A stretch of 64,000 nt of DNA from Mangifera indica. Taxonomy: Eukaryota > Streptophyta > Magnoliopsida > Sapindales > Anacardiaceae. Under the pieces are notes generated by a model. It saw only the letters and a program-made list of their open reading frames with translations. It was not told the DNA's origin and did no database searches. The stretch spans positions 9,482,988-9,546,987 of the forward strand of contig NC_058140.1 in assembly GCF_011075055.1 (NCBI RefSeq), written 5' to 3'. Below are positions 1 through 11,421 of this stretch, one piece after another (the stretch's first letter is position 1; each line of letters starts with the position of its first letter). Position numbers and translations under genes: made by a program.

Positions 1-1
1 T

Positions 2-316
2 TTAACATGTGCAAAATATACATTTCTCAGAATCGGTTTTGGTTAAATGATCAGTAACCATATTATGCATAAAAATATATTGTACAATTACTTCCTTCTT
101 CGAAATAATGTTTTTGACAAAGTTATATCTACTGTTGATATGTTTGGTTCTATTATAGAATTTAGGATCATTTAGAAAAGCTAGCACAGCTTGATTATCA
201 TAATGTAGAACTATTAAACCAACTGCTTTGTCATCTACACCCAAATTCTTAAAAAATCTTCTTAACTTGACAACTACTTGTATAGTTGTAGAATAGGCTA
301 CGAATTCTACTTCCAT
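2..316 (-). pseudogene. Ty1/copia RNase H domain fragment
   Basis: About 104 codons read openly on the minus strand and resemble the copia RNase H domain that ends the Gag-Pol polyprotein. The recognisable order is an EVEFVAYSTT block (family: AEAEYMA), LHYDNQAVLAFLNDP (family: DNQSA), NRTKHINSRYNF (family: RTKHIDIRYHF) and DHLTKT (family: ADILTK). The element runs right to left, so its 3' LTR lies outside the left edge. The C-terminus looks complete, but the domain belongs to a polyprotein broken upstream, so this is a relic. Assignment to copia RNase H is firm; the clade is not determined. Confidence 0.85.
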
Positions 317-499
317 TATGGATAAGTTTATGCATGTCTATTTCTTATTGCTCAAGATATGACGACATTTTGGAGTAAGAAAACATAGTTGAAAATTGAT
401 TTACATTAGTCCAAATCACAACCTTAGTTAGCATCTGAATAGCCAATGATATACAAATCTGATCCTTGATAGCATAAATAGTAATCCACAGTGCCTTTT

Positions 500-1500
500 A
501 GATATCTTAATATCCTCTTAACAACCTTCTAATGTTCCCTTCTAACGTTCAATTGATATTGATTAACCAACTTGACAATGAAGCAAATATCGAGGTGAGT
601 ACACATCATAGCGTACTTGAGACTTCTAATCATATTTGAATAAAGTACTAAGGACATTTCATTTATTTCGTTTGAGTCTTTGGACACAAGTCTTGGCTCA
701 AAAAATTATCTTTTGACACAAGGTTATCTATGGGTTTACAGTTTGCTATGTTGAATCATTCTAGAATCTTTTGGATATGACACTTTTGTGACAAAGCCAA
801 AAGTTTCTTAGAATGATCTCTTTTTATTTTAATACCCAAAATATAATCTACTTGACCTACAGTCTTCATGTCAAAATTTATGGATAATCAGTTTTTAGTG
901 ATTATGACATACTCCAAATCACTCTCAGTTATCAGTACATCATCCTCATAAAGAGATAGAATTGTAAACTTTTCATCAAACCTTTTCACATAGACATAAT
1001 AGTCTTGTTCTAATATCTTAAAATTATAAGACAATATAGCCTTATGATATTTTAAATACTATTATCTTGATGACTGTTTAAGACCATATATTGATCTTTA
1101 GAGCTTGCATACTTTGCACTCTTGGTCTTTTATCGTGAAACCTATAAACTGATCCATGTAGAGCTCTTCGTCAAGTTTTCCATTGAGAAAAGTTGTCTTG
1201 ACATTCATTTGACACAATTTTAGATCTAAATATACTACTATAGTCAGAATTACATGGATTGAAATAAATCTCATAATAAGGAAAAAGTGTTTTTGTAATC
1301 TATGCCTTCTTGTTAGGTATAGCCTTTCGCTATAAGACGGTTTTTATATTTGTCTATTGAGTCATCCAACTTACGTTTAATTTTGAGAATCCATTTATTC
1401 CTAATGAGTTTTCGACTTGGTGATGAGTCTACCAAACTTTAGACCTGGTTAATTTCTATGGATTTTATTTCTTCCTCTAATATTTCTTGCCACTTTTTCT
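500..1500 (-). pseudogene. Ty1/copia reverse transcriptase remnant
   Basis: Broken reading frames continue the copia pol upstream of the RNase H. Around 1150-1215 the minus strand reads QMNVKTTFLNGKLDEELYM, the RT block usually QMDVKTAFLNG; the catalytic Asp of this first motif is Asn here. It is followed by KVCKL, a stop, then RSIYGL. Around 905-1015 it reads YVYVKRF and then LSLYEDDVLI, the YVDD catalytic box with Val changed to Glu. Stops and frameshifts interrupt the domain, so it cannot make active enzyme. The order RT then RNase H (leftwards) is normal for copia. Confidence 0.8.
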
Positions 1501-1733
1501 TATTAAAAATGATAGAGCTTTTTTGATATTTTTAGGCACTTTGTCTTTAGAAGGAGCAGTTATGAAAACCTTATTTTCAATTTCAAAATGTCTTTTAAGA
1601 TTCAAAGATGTTCACTTCTATGCAATTGAGGATTTTTGCTTTTACTAACTAGAATAGGTTAGAGCTCAATCTCATTACTTCCACTATTTGGAACAGATAA
1701 AAGCATTGTCTCTTAAGACATAACAAATTTTCA

Positions 1734-2012
1734 TCAAGATATACCTTCATCATATTCCTTTTTTGTCTCATACAGATGAGGATATTTATCAATATCACAT
1801 TTTTTTAGAAAGTAGTCTTTTATGAATATTACATCTCTAGATTCTATTTCAATCATTCTTCTGACAAAGTCCTTTCTTACGAACACATATCTTTTGGAAT
1901 GTTTTGGGTACCTTATAAAGATACATTTCTTGCCTCTTGATCTCAATTTTTTGAATTTATAAAATGCATCATGGATGTATGTAACTAACCTCCTGAGTCG
2001 CATCATATTCAA
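1734..2012 (-). pseudogene. Ty1/copia integrase C-terminal region fragment
   Basis: This open stretch carries the conserved copia segment after the integrase core: KLRSRGKKCIFIRYPKHSK (family: KLDPRGKKCIFLGY.. SKGYR) followed by IEIESRDVIF (family: VFVSRDVVF). It also opens with RLRRLVTYIHDAFYKF, which fits the CRLRTWGCRAYVHI-type segment. It lies between the RT remnant (lower coordinates) and the integrase core (higher coordinates), the expected order for a minus-strand copia element. It is a fragment, not an independent gene. Confidence 0.75.
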
Positions 2013-2522
2013 GTCAGGATTTTTACAAGCTCATAACTCATAAGGAGTGGAAGTTACTTCGTAGGCACTCAGTTAAGTATATAAATCGTAGTCAAGAGTG
2101 CATCTTCCTAAAACAAAATTGGAAGATTTGTTTACATCATCATAGACTTAACCATTACTAATAAAATTTGGTTCTTTCACTTCGCTATACTATTTTGTTA
2201 CAATGTTCTTAGAATCGTTAGTTGCCTCACAATTCCTTTTCCATTACATAATTCTTTAAATTTAGTAGATAAATATTCATGACCTCAATAAGTTCTAATG
2301 ACTTTTATTTTTTTGTCTAATTGATTCTCAACCTCATTTATATAATGTCTAAAGTAATCTATTGCTTCTGACTTATGGGAGATCAAATAGACATAACCAA
2401 AATATGAATAATCATCTATGAAAGTGATGAAATAGAGTGTTTTTTTTCTAGCTTTGACATTTATAAGACTGCAAATATCTAAGTATATAAGTTATGGAGG
2501 AATTTCAGCTCTAACAACTTTG

Positions 2523-2756
2523 TTAAAAGGTTTTGTAGTTATTTTTTTCTATTAAACAATGCTCACAAATAGGCAGATCTAATTTTGTGATAGGTCCTAA
2601 TAAATCTTCATGGGCTAATCTATTCATTCTATCGTGGCCAATATGTCCTAATCTAACATACCATTTATTTGCATCTATATCTAAACTATTAGGAGTTACA
2701 AATAATGAAAAACTAACAGAATTATTATTATTACATAATGAAGTGTCCAACACCAT
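2523..2756 (-). pseudogene. Ty1/copia GAG-pre-integrase domain fragment
   Basis: The translation contains WYVRLGHIGHDRMNRLAHED followed by CEHCLIEKNNYKTF. This is the GAG-pre-integrase zinc-binding domain of copia (family: LWHRRLGHIS..R.. then CE.C..GK..K..F). Both the LGH histidine and the CxxC pair are kept. The integrase core that should follow (about 2100-2520) is broken by stops. Downstream pieces at 1734-2012 belong to the same element. Confidence 0.8.
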
Positions 2757-3129
2757 AAAACCTTTAAACTAAAATCCTAATATGTAGAATACAATACCAT
2801 AATAAATTTTAACCAAGTTCCTAGAGAAAATTAAATGATATCTTAGTTTTAAGAGAACAATTACAAAGACCAATTTCATCGAATTTTTGGAGTATATCTG
2901 ACATCATGTAGGTATAAGGTTTGACCATCATGTAAAACCAATTTGCATGTGTCCATCCTGTTTACTTCTACTTTTGTATTATTACCCATATAAATCTATT
3001 GCATTTTTCTTGATATTTGACGAAATTACATGAAAGCTTTTCTATCATGAGCTACATGGTCTGTGGCTCATAAGTCTATAGTTCACATATGATGAGGTTT
3101 AGTTTATAGGATGTTACTAGAAATATAAA

Positions 3130-3971
3130 TCTCAGAATTTGAGACAAGATAAGGCAAAACTTTCTTTAGCTCTGTGTACTCATCGGTAAAATGACCCTTG
3201 TTCCTACAATTGTAACAGGTTGGAGTAGTCTTATCTCTTTTCTTAGTACACTTGCATCTTTTACACTTAAACCGCTTGTTCTTATTTAAAGGTCCTTGGA
3301 CAATCTTTTTCCTTTTTCTGGATTTTCACCATTTTTGCTTGGAGCCAGAAAACTTTTTGGAACTGGACTCAACAACATATGCGCAAACATTTGGTCTAGT
3401 AGCCTCTAGGTACTCATCTTCCAGCTCAAGGTGGTGAGCAATGTCTTTAAAAGTTCTGATGTTATCATTGTGAGTTATATTGACTTTCATATGTTTCTAA
3501 CTATCAGGTAGAGATCGTATAACAACCTAAACTTATTGTTCATCTGTCAGGTCATGCCCAACCTTCTTCAGCTCAATTGTCATGTTTAACATTTCCCTTA
3601 GATGTTGTTTCATCGACTTATTAGGAACTTTCATATATATATCGAACTTGATAGACAACCGGCTAAGCTTGGAGACGATAGTTCCTCTAAACTTCACCGT
3701 CAATGTCACCCATATGACATTTGCAGTTTTAAATTCCTTTAACAGTTGAATCTTTTTTTTTAGGCATTATAAACGTCCATGTCACGCTTATGCTAGGCAC
3801 TGTTAAGGTTTTGCCTATCAGCCAACTGGGGCTCTTCCATAACCTAATTAACAACCTCCAAGGCTTCCTATTCATCTAAGATTTATGTATTCTCATTCTC
3901 CAGCTTTTATAATTGTCTTTATTTAGTCTTTCTCTTTTATTCAAATCGGCAATAATATTTTTTGAAGTCAT
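3130..3971 (-). pseudogene. Ty1/copia gag remnant with damaged zinc knuckle
   Basis: Reading leftwards from an ATG at 3971, the minus strand gives MTSKNIIADLNKRERLNKDN, then YKSWRMRI, a typical copia gag start in which the element's Gag recognises its own RNA. After a frameshift it continues with DE, a stop, then EALEVV (family: DEQEALEVLN). Near 3180-3225 it reads CYNCRNKGHFTDEY, a CCHC zinc knuckle whose last Cys is Tyr. Several stops and at least one frameshift break the frame. This marks the 5' end of the coding part of the element whose pol lies at 1-2760. Confidence 0.8.
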
Positions 3972-5806
3972 TATCTATATAACTATAGAGATATGCCAAC
4001 ACAACATTAACAATGAGATATATACACATTTTATTATTATAGTTGTGTATTAAAATTAAAAATATTTCACATAAGACATAAAGTCAAAAGTTCATTATGT
4101 TTCTAATCATCATCTATGATCCAAATGTTCAATATTTTAAAAAATTAATCCAATTGTGCCAATATATATTCTAGATGAGAATTATTAACTTTTACTAATC
4201 TCAAAATTCCCACAAAGAATCAAGAACAATTATTGAATCAACATATGGTTCTATATATTTATAATTCAAAAGAATTTCTTTACAATTGCATTACCAATTA
4301 AATAATATATATGCATGAAATTTTGAATAATCCTTTGCTTGAGATTTGTATAATTTAAAATAGGACATCTTAATAGTCAGCCATTTTTTATATTTATAGA
4401 GAGTCGATCTCCACCAGTCTGATTGAGAAAAGACATTTTCTCTATCCCTAACAAATCAGGTGTTATTTTGTCCATGATAAAGTTTCTACATTGTTTGCGA
4501 TAACCAACATGCCTTGCATTTCACTGGTTTGGGAAAATGGAAAAAGCTATGGATTTTCTTATGTTTATTATAATTCTTTGTTTTTTAGCAAGTTGTAATT
4601 TGTTTACACATTGTCAATAATTCTTCTATTTCTTGTCTTGGACAAGATTGGGAATTATAGGATTCCAATGATTTGGCAATGAACATTAGTAGTCTATATA
4701 TCCTTTCCATTTCGGTTAATTTTATGCTCTTATCTTTTAAATCACAGTATTGTTCAGTTATGACACAAAGGTGTTTGAAGAGATTATGCTTTGGATTCAT
4801 CTTATAGTTCATATAAGGGTCCTTAGTCAACATGTTCACCCCGTATATATGACCAACAAATAGGCAGTATTAAATTACACACGCACAATTATATAAACAA
4901 TATATGTTCACGTGTTTACCAATGTATAATTCAAAACCATGATCTGAAAAACACTTATAAGTGTTAGATTCATGCAAAAACAGGTTATATAGACTCTTAT
5001 ACAAAATATGACCAATGGAATCCAAATCTACACAACGATTTGAGTCTATACACGCTGCCTCACACTGATAAAAACTTTTCATGTTCTTTCACGTGCCTTT
5101 ATGTGCTAGAGAAAGGTCCCCACACACCTTTATACACTAGTGCTAGACTTTTTCTGTTGTTGGTCAAACTTTTGGCCGTTGATCAGTTAAACGTTTGGCT
5201 AGTGATCAGTTAGATATTGATCGTTGCTCGGTTAAACATTAATTGTTATGGTTATCTGACCAGTTGATGGAAACCTAAGTTGGGTTGACCTATTGACCAG
5301 ATGAGTTGACCTATTGACTAAAGGGTCGAGCAATTGGATTTTCCCAACCTGATTGTAACTCGTATCACAATAAGAAGCCTATAATTTCGTTAACAAATTT
5401 GGCTATCTTTCAGCCAAGGATCAAAGGTGATATGGTAGGGCTTTTAAAGCCTTCAACATGATGATTTAAATAGATCCAATTGCAGTTGCAATCGTTGTCG
5501 AAATCTAGCAAATTTAATGCATGAATTTCATGGTTTTTGGGTGAAAATTTGCCATTGAAATTCAATAATTTTAATCGATTTCAATGCAATCTTTTATTAC
5601 TAAACATGTATGTCATATCTAGAATTCATCTTAACATGATTCTAGGCAAAAATTATACAAAACTAGATCGAATTCATCAACAATTGAAAACGGGTGTATA
5701 TGAAATTATATAAAAATTGGTCAGTGTTCATAACAATTTAATTTTCCAAAATCATGCTTGCATCACCAATTTCACAATTAAACATATGACACGACATTGA
5801 TACTAA
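3972..5806 (-). other. leader/untranslated region of the left copia element, or intervening sequence
   Basis: This 1.8-kb stretch lies between the gag start and the LTR of the same orientation. It holds only short open stretches (for example 4585-4839 and 4870-5082, minus), which I do not recognise. The part at 5640-5800 matches by eye the leader adjoining the PBS at 57836-57963: both contain cgaattcatcaacaa and gaaaac. A degenerate tRNA-Met primer site (ttgatacta) adjoins the LTR near 5798. A 1.8-kb leader is long, so part may be a later insertion. Confidence 0.45.
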
Positions 5807-6230
5807 TATAAGAGAAAATTAAATAGTTCTAGGATTATAAGAACATACTTGGATTTGATATTCTTATTCTTTGATAATATTTGACGATTCATGCATTTCG
5901 ATTATTAGTCCACAACATAATTTGTTTTTAATACTCTTTTTGTATTATGTGATTTCTTAATTATTTTTTCTTTTTCTTTGTAGAGAAAAGGAAGTAGAAG
6001 AAAGAGTGTAATTGGAAGTTCTCACCTTTCTTTTTCAAGTCACCTAACTTCTATTCATTAATATTAAGTGGCAATTGAGAATTCAAACTTTGAAATCTTA
6101 ACTACAATTAACTTTTATAGCTACCAAGGGCAATAAAGTCATTTTTTTTTGTCAGAGTTAATTAAATATTTTAACCCCATGATGTATCGGGTCAATTCAT
6201 CATGGGTGGATTGAATCCAATAATTTTTAT
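5807..6230 (-). repeat. LTR of the left copia element (decayed)
   Basis: This aligns by eye with the LTR at 57977-58360. Shared blocks run in the same order: a motif like agaaaattaaat, ggat..gatattctt, gat.cat.catttc.attattagtccacaac, taacttctt/cattaa, gggaattcaaactttgaaat, caactacaattaac, and gggtcaa..catcatggatggat. Both copies lie in minus orientation beside a tRNA-Met-type primer site. The ends have decayed (TA instead of TG at the left), so boundaries are within about 10 bp. Confidence 0.7.
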
Positions 6231-6299
6231 TATGGCTTTGTTTGTCCATATTCTATCATTTCTCTTGATTTTGTCATATCAAAACTCACACAATGGTTA

Positions 6300-6990
6300 A
6301 CAACCAAGATTAAGCTTAGTAAGGTTTTAGAAACATTACTAGTGGTGAAAGTAATGAATTTAATTAAAGCCATTTTAGTTACTGTCAAGTAGTGTTCAAA
6401 CTAAAACACTCTCACTGTTGAAAAAAATTGTTATCTTCAATATGAGTAATTTATTTTAACAAGTTTTATAGTGATTAGAGAAAGTGTTATTCGTAAATGA
6501 GGTTGTCCGAAAAAGATTACTTCTTCATGCTTTAACTTGGCTACTGTAGACTACTTTTCAATCAGACTTTGCGTGCAAGAAATTGAGAAGCTTTAGAAAG
6601 ATTTTTCATAAAGTTCTGATAACATGAAGAGAAGAAATAAACTTGATAAAGAACAATTTTAGTCTTCTGAGTAACACTGAATTTTCTTCATAAAAACAAA
6701 TTTGCAGTTGCATTTCACTATACCTGAATTCAATTATTGAGTGGCTGACAAGTGAAATTGAAAAATAACATGTAACTCTATGAATTAGCAAGTAACAAAT
6801 AGTTTGTCAAGAACAGTTAGTGAATAATCTGTTAACAATGGGTGGTAGATAGTCTGTTGACAGTGACTAACTTGTAGCTACTTCATGTAAACTATTAACA
6901 ATCTGCACTCACTTATTCTCTCTCATGCCCTACCATGCATTCTTCTCACCAAACCAAAATTCTTTATATTTTCCATTTATCTTCATTAGA
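6300..6990 (-). mobile_element. second copia LTR relic with primer-binding-like site
   Basis: On the minus strand, TGTTATCAGAACTTTATG occurs at about 6610-6627, close to the tRNA-Met primer site TGGTATCAGAGC followed by TTTATG. It is preceded by CTTCTCTTCA, a plausible LTR 3' end. Sequence to the right (about 6628-6990) would be the LTR; sequence to the left (6300-6610) the leader and possible gag start. No clear coding domain remains. From 6990 to 7690 I see only AT-rich sequence. Confidence 0.45.
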
Positions 6991-7689
6991 GCTAAAAATT
7001 TGTAATATGATTCGTTAATTTAATATTACATGTAAAAAATGAATTTCAGTTAAATAATTTTGGCACGAATTTAAAATGGATCGTTTTGAGGTTGACCTTT
7101 TGTAACCCAAACACAATCCATTAATTTAAAAAGGTTGATTATGAGATTGATACATTGTGCCACTGAATCCACTTTTAAGTCACTTGATAAGTGTTATAAA
7201 CTTGTTGTAAAACCTCTATCATGTATTGGTATAATATAATTAGGGACCTTCCAATAAGTTTTGACTCTATTTGATAACTATATGAAGATAACTAATATTG
7301 GTTCATTATTTACATTTATTTGAGGCCTTAAAGAGTTGTATGAAGTAAAAATCTCACGTATGGTTTTGTAATAGTAATGGGAATAGTAATGTTATCACTG
7401 ACTATGATGATCTAACAGTTCAAGTATAATTGAGATAGTTGATGTGTACTCAAAATATAGTTAATTGGGGTGAAATTTACGACATTAACCCATAGGGTTT
7501 AAGGTTTTTCTAATTTCTTCTCTACCTTGATGAGCTATGGTGACAAGAAGAAATAGTGCTAGAGAAAGAATTATTGTGAAAGTAACCAAGTGTGATCTTG
7601 ATATTTCAAATTAATAATGAAAACCAGTACATCTTAATACTTGCATATTTATTGAAAATGTAATAATTTCTTTTACCATCTCACAATGT

Positions 7690-8344
7690 CTAACAACTGT
7701 CGACTCTAATTGAACATGTGCAGATTAGAAGTAAATAACAAAGGTCATGAAAATAATATTTGACAAAGGAAAAAGTTATGAATATATCTTTTAAACTATT
7801 CAAAAGGTTTACTACCCATTGTTTATCTGTCTTTCTTGTTAGTGATGTGTAACTTGATGTCTGTAATATCATCTCCCTCTTTGGAAATTATTTTTGTTCT
7901 ATAACCACCAAAATAATTGTTTTTCCCTTTTAAATGAGCAAACTTTCCATAAAATCCATTGATATGTTAGTTCATATTTGTTCTAGAATTGGCAGAGGGG
8001 AAAACAAATCTATTGGACTTTTTTTATCCATTATGTTTTTCTAAAAGATTTCACAATTTATAATGACCTTCTTCACTGTCTTCTTCATTTTTTTCCAATA
8101 AAACATGTTGTGAAGTCTATGAATTGTTTTATAAAAACCTTTATGCCCCATTTTATGAATCATTTGCACTAAGGTAGTAATCAATTTGGAATCTGTAGGT
8201 AGTTTCATTCTTCTTAACAAAGAAAACACCTTTTTTATCCTTTATAGAATTATGACTTCCCCTTTGTGAACCAAATCTGACAACCTTCTATCTTTTGGAT
8301 ATTGGTTATTTTCTCCGTAAATTGTCATGTACCTAGCATTAAGT
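7690..8344 (-). pseudogene. Ty3/gypsy integrase fragment (H2C2 zinc finger and start of core)
   Basis: The minus strand at 8041-8229 reads IHKMGHKGFYKTIHRLHNMF, then YWKKMKKTVKKVIINCEIF. This is the HHCC zinc-binding domain of gypsy integrase (family: H..GGH.G..KT..R....YWP.M..DV..YV..C..C) with the last Cys changed to Phe. Downstream, near 7945-7975, ISMDFMESL matches the catalytic-core block family ISMDFIEGLP with its first Asp. The fragment then decays in 7690-7900. It ends abruptly where LTR sequence begins near 8345, so it belongs to a different insertion, or is a rearranged piece. Confidence 0.75.
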
Positions 8345-9603
8345 ATATGATGCATCTCATGGGTATTTTGCCTTATTACTTCCACAATTATCATCACTTA
8401 TGCATATACCTGGTAACCATATAGTTGTATGACACTAGCCTTAGGGTTGTTGACTTTCAACTTAGATTTTACTCGATTTGAGTTTTTGTTGTCACATTTT
8501 ATGAACATAGCTTAGGGCTATAATCATATTTTGTCTTTGTCTATGGATACACAATTGTGTACTTCTCTACCTATACTCATGTGCCTTATAACTCATATAC
8601 ATGGGTGTGTGTCATTCAGCACACAATTGTGCATAAAATAGTTACACATAGGGAGTTAACTTTGAAACACTCTTGTGCACAATGATCTATGTGTCTTTTG
8701 ACTTACATTATCCACTTTTAGAAAACCATACACTAGCATGTGTAATATACCATATAACTATGCATATCTTTCCTTAGAATAAGTGTGGGATTTTTAGACT
8801 TTCAAAATTTCTGGAATGATATATAGATGTGTATAGCACCATACATGACTTTATGTTATGATTTGGAAATCATACCACAAGGTTTCTATGCTTCTTCGAT
8901 CATAATTATTACAAGATTATTTCTTCGAAGGCACACACAGAAGTCTTTACACACCCTAGGCATGATATTCAGACAATTTATTTAATCAATGTACATATAC
9001 ATGGCTCTAAAACATCAGTTAAATCAAAACCTAAAAATTCATACAATTAATAAATTAGGCATGCTTATAACTCTTCATGTGCACATATCATAATTAATTC
9101 TATCAACAAGATCATCACCACTATATCTAAACATCTTTAGATCATGTATATAATATAAACATTCTAAAAATTTCATGATCAAACAAGCTACTCCACTTAC
9201 TTGGATTCTAGTGAAAACATTTCCATTACACAGCAATAGTGATTTCAATTATCGTTGGTGGCTTTGCAAGCGATGAAAATACCTTTTTTCTCTCTTATAC
9301 TTTCTACTTTCTATAACTTTAAAAGATAATGGAAGAGGGTTAGGGTTATCACTTTTTTATTTTATCTCCAAGATGTTATACATGGGCATGTATAGACTAT
9401 ACACGATCGTGTATTTAATTGCATAACTAAGGCAACCTTTTGTTTTGTCACGATCACAATTGATTCCACTAATTGGCTTTTCATTGACTATACACGACTG
9501 TGTATGCTAGTATACATGGGCATGTAGCCTTGAAAATCATTAATCATTGAATTTAAATACTAGAAAAAGGACTGAAATGCTATTAGGCTTACCTGTGGTT
9601 ACT
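8345..9603 (-). repeat. gypsy A 3' LTR, left part missing
   Basis: This stretch is colinear with 17700-18563, the right-hand LTR of the same element. Shared text includes cacaattat..tcactta, ttgacttt.aactcagatt, atcttttgtctttgtct, cacatggggagt, ctatacacgatcgtgt, catacacgggcatgtat and a closing gaaatgc..taagcttacctgtg. The right end adjoins a polypurine stretch and the pol 3' end of gypsy A, as expected for a 3' LTR in a minus-strand element. The counterpart is about 1.64 kb, so some 0.4-0.8 kb is missing on the left, where an integrase fragment is joined instead. Confidence 0.7.
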
Positions 9604-11421
9604 GAAATCCTTTCCTCTCAATATGAATTTCGTCCTTAAAATTCACTCAAATAAATGTGGGAACCTCTGTCGCATATCTTGCTCAACCTCTTATATAACC
9701 TCTTCAACTTAGTGATTCCTTCAAAAAACTTTACCAAGGGAATCTGCTTACGTTTGAACTCTTTTTTCTTATCAATTTAATATTTAAGTTGGATGTTTCT
9801 TATAGACCAAAGCGTCTTCTTGCTCGATATCCCTAACATTAAACATATAGGTGAGGTCACTAATGTACTTCTGTAATAACGATATGTGAAACATGTTATA
9901 AATGTGATCCATGCTTGCTGGTAGCCTAAACTAGTAGGTAACCTTAACTATATGCTTCAATAGCTCAAAAGGTTTCGTAAATCTCGACACTAACTTGTTT
10001 TTCTTATTATGCCTGTACGGGCCTAGTTTAATGTACACCTTATCGCCAACTTGAAACGTAAAATCATATCTCCTATAATCTGTATAACTTTTCTAATGAT
10101 TTTGGGCTTGCTTTATCCTTTCTTTGGCCATCCTCACATCTTTAATCATTTTTTGGGTCAGCTAGGGTCCCAATGATTGAGTTAAGGTGTTTTTCTCTCT
10201 TATCTCATCCTAATGCAAAAATGATCTACATTTCTTGCCATATAAAGCCTCATAAGGGGGCATCTTGATGGTTACTTGGTAACTGTTATTATAAGCAAAC
10301 TCTATCAATAGTAACACATCTATCCAACTTACTCATTTTGTTTAGGTAACAAACCCTTAACATATTCTTGATCTTTTGTTGACTTTCTCAATTTGTCTAT
10401 CAATCTGGGGATAATATGTTATGCTAAATGCTAATCTCATACCTTAGGATTTCTACAAACTCTACCAAAATGCTAAGATAAATCTGGTGTCTCGATTTGA
10501 TTCTATCATCTTAGGTATTTTATGAAGTCTAATAATCTCTCTCATATTGATTTGACCGAACTGATCAATACTATGGTGTCTTTGATTGTTGTTAAATATG
10601 CTGAGTTGGTTAATCGATCCACTATAACCCATAATGTATTATAACCCCTTTGACCCTCGATAATCTAACCACAAAATCCATAGACATATGTTCTTATTTT
10701 CACTTAAGAATGTTTAGGGGCTACAAAAGTCCATATGGCCTTTGATGTTCAACCTTAACTTACTGACACACAAACCACTTAACCACGAATTCTGTAATGT
10801 CTTTCTTCATTCTTGGCCATTAGTATATTTTTCTCATATTTTGATACATCTTTGCACTCTTAGGGTGGGTCATATAAAGGGAATTGTACTCCTCTATTAG
10901 GATCTCATCTCTCAAACTCTATTTTCAAAGAACACATATCCTTTCTTGGAACCTTACGATATCTTTTACCATGCTAAATTAAGTCTCAATATTCTCGACC
11001 ATCTTCTATCTGATCTGTAGACATCCCTCATTTGAAGCCTGTGTTCTCCAACTATCATTTTTGTCTCATGTTCAATTCCTTTTAAGTAAAGAAATATCTA
11101 AGACTCCTGTGATCTATGTAGATGTTACTATTTACCCTATATAAGTAGTGCCACCATATCTTTAGTGCAAATACCACAACTACCAACTTTGCTCACAGGT
11201 TTCTAACCATTTGAAAGGAATCTCTTTATCTGTCAACTCTATGAGAGGTAAGCTAACTTGGCGATTCCCTCAACAAAGCATTTGTAATAGCATACCAATC
11301 CCATAAAACTCTTATCCTTTTCGGCTATCTTAAGCCTTTGTCACTTTAGCATTGTCTTAATTTTGTTGAGGTCCATTGATATGCCATCTGCCAAAGCCAC
11401 ATGACCTAGAAATGTCACTCT
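9604..11421 (-). pseudogene. gypsy A pol: integrase, RNase H and RT thumb region (Tekay/Del-like)
   Basis: Broken minus-strand frames show gypsy pol in order. Near 11260-11420: VTFLGHVALADGISMDLNKI, followed by GLVCYYKCFVEGIA (family: GL.GYYRRFVEGFSKIA), the RT connection region. Central parts hold integrase remnants. Near 9820-10040: GDKVYIKLGPYRHNKKNKL, then FTKPFELLKHI and NMFHISLLQKYISDLTYM (family: HNVFHVSMLRKYVPD), the chromovirus integrase C-terminus. The leftmost part is a polypurine stretch before the LTR. Stops are frequent. The RT catalytic core that should follow VTFLGHV at higher coordinates is missing; a foreign LTR starts at 11422. Confidence 0.8.
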
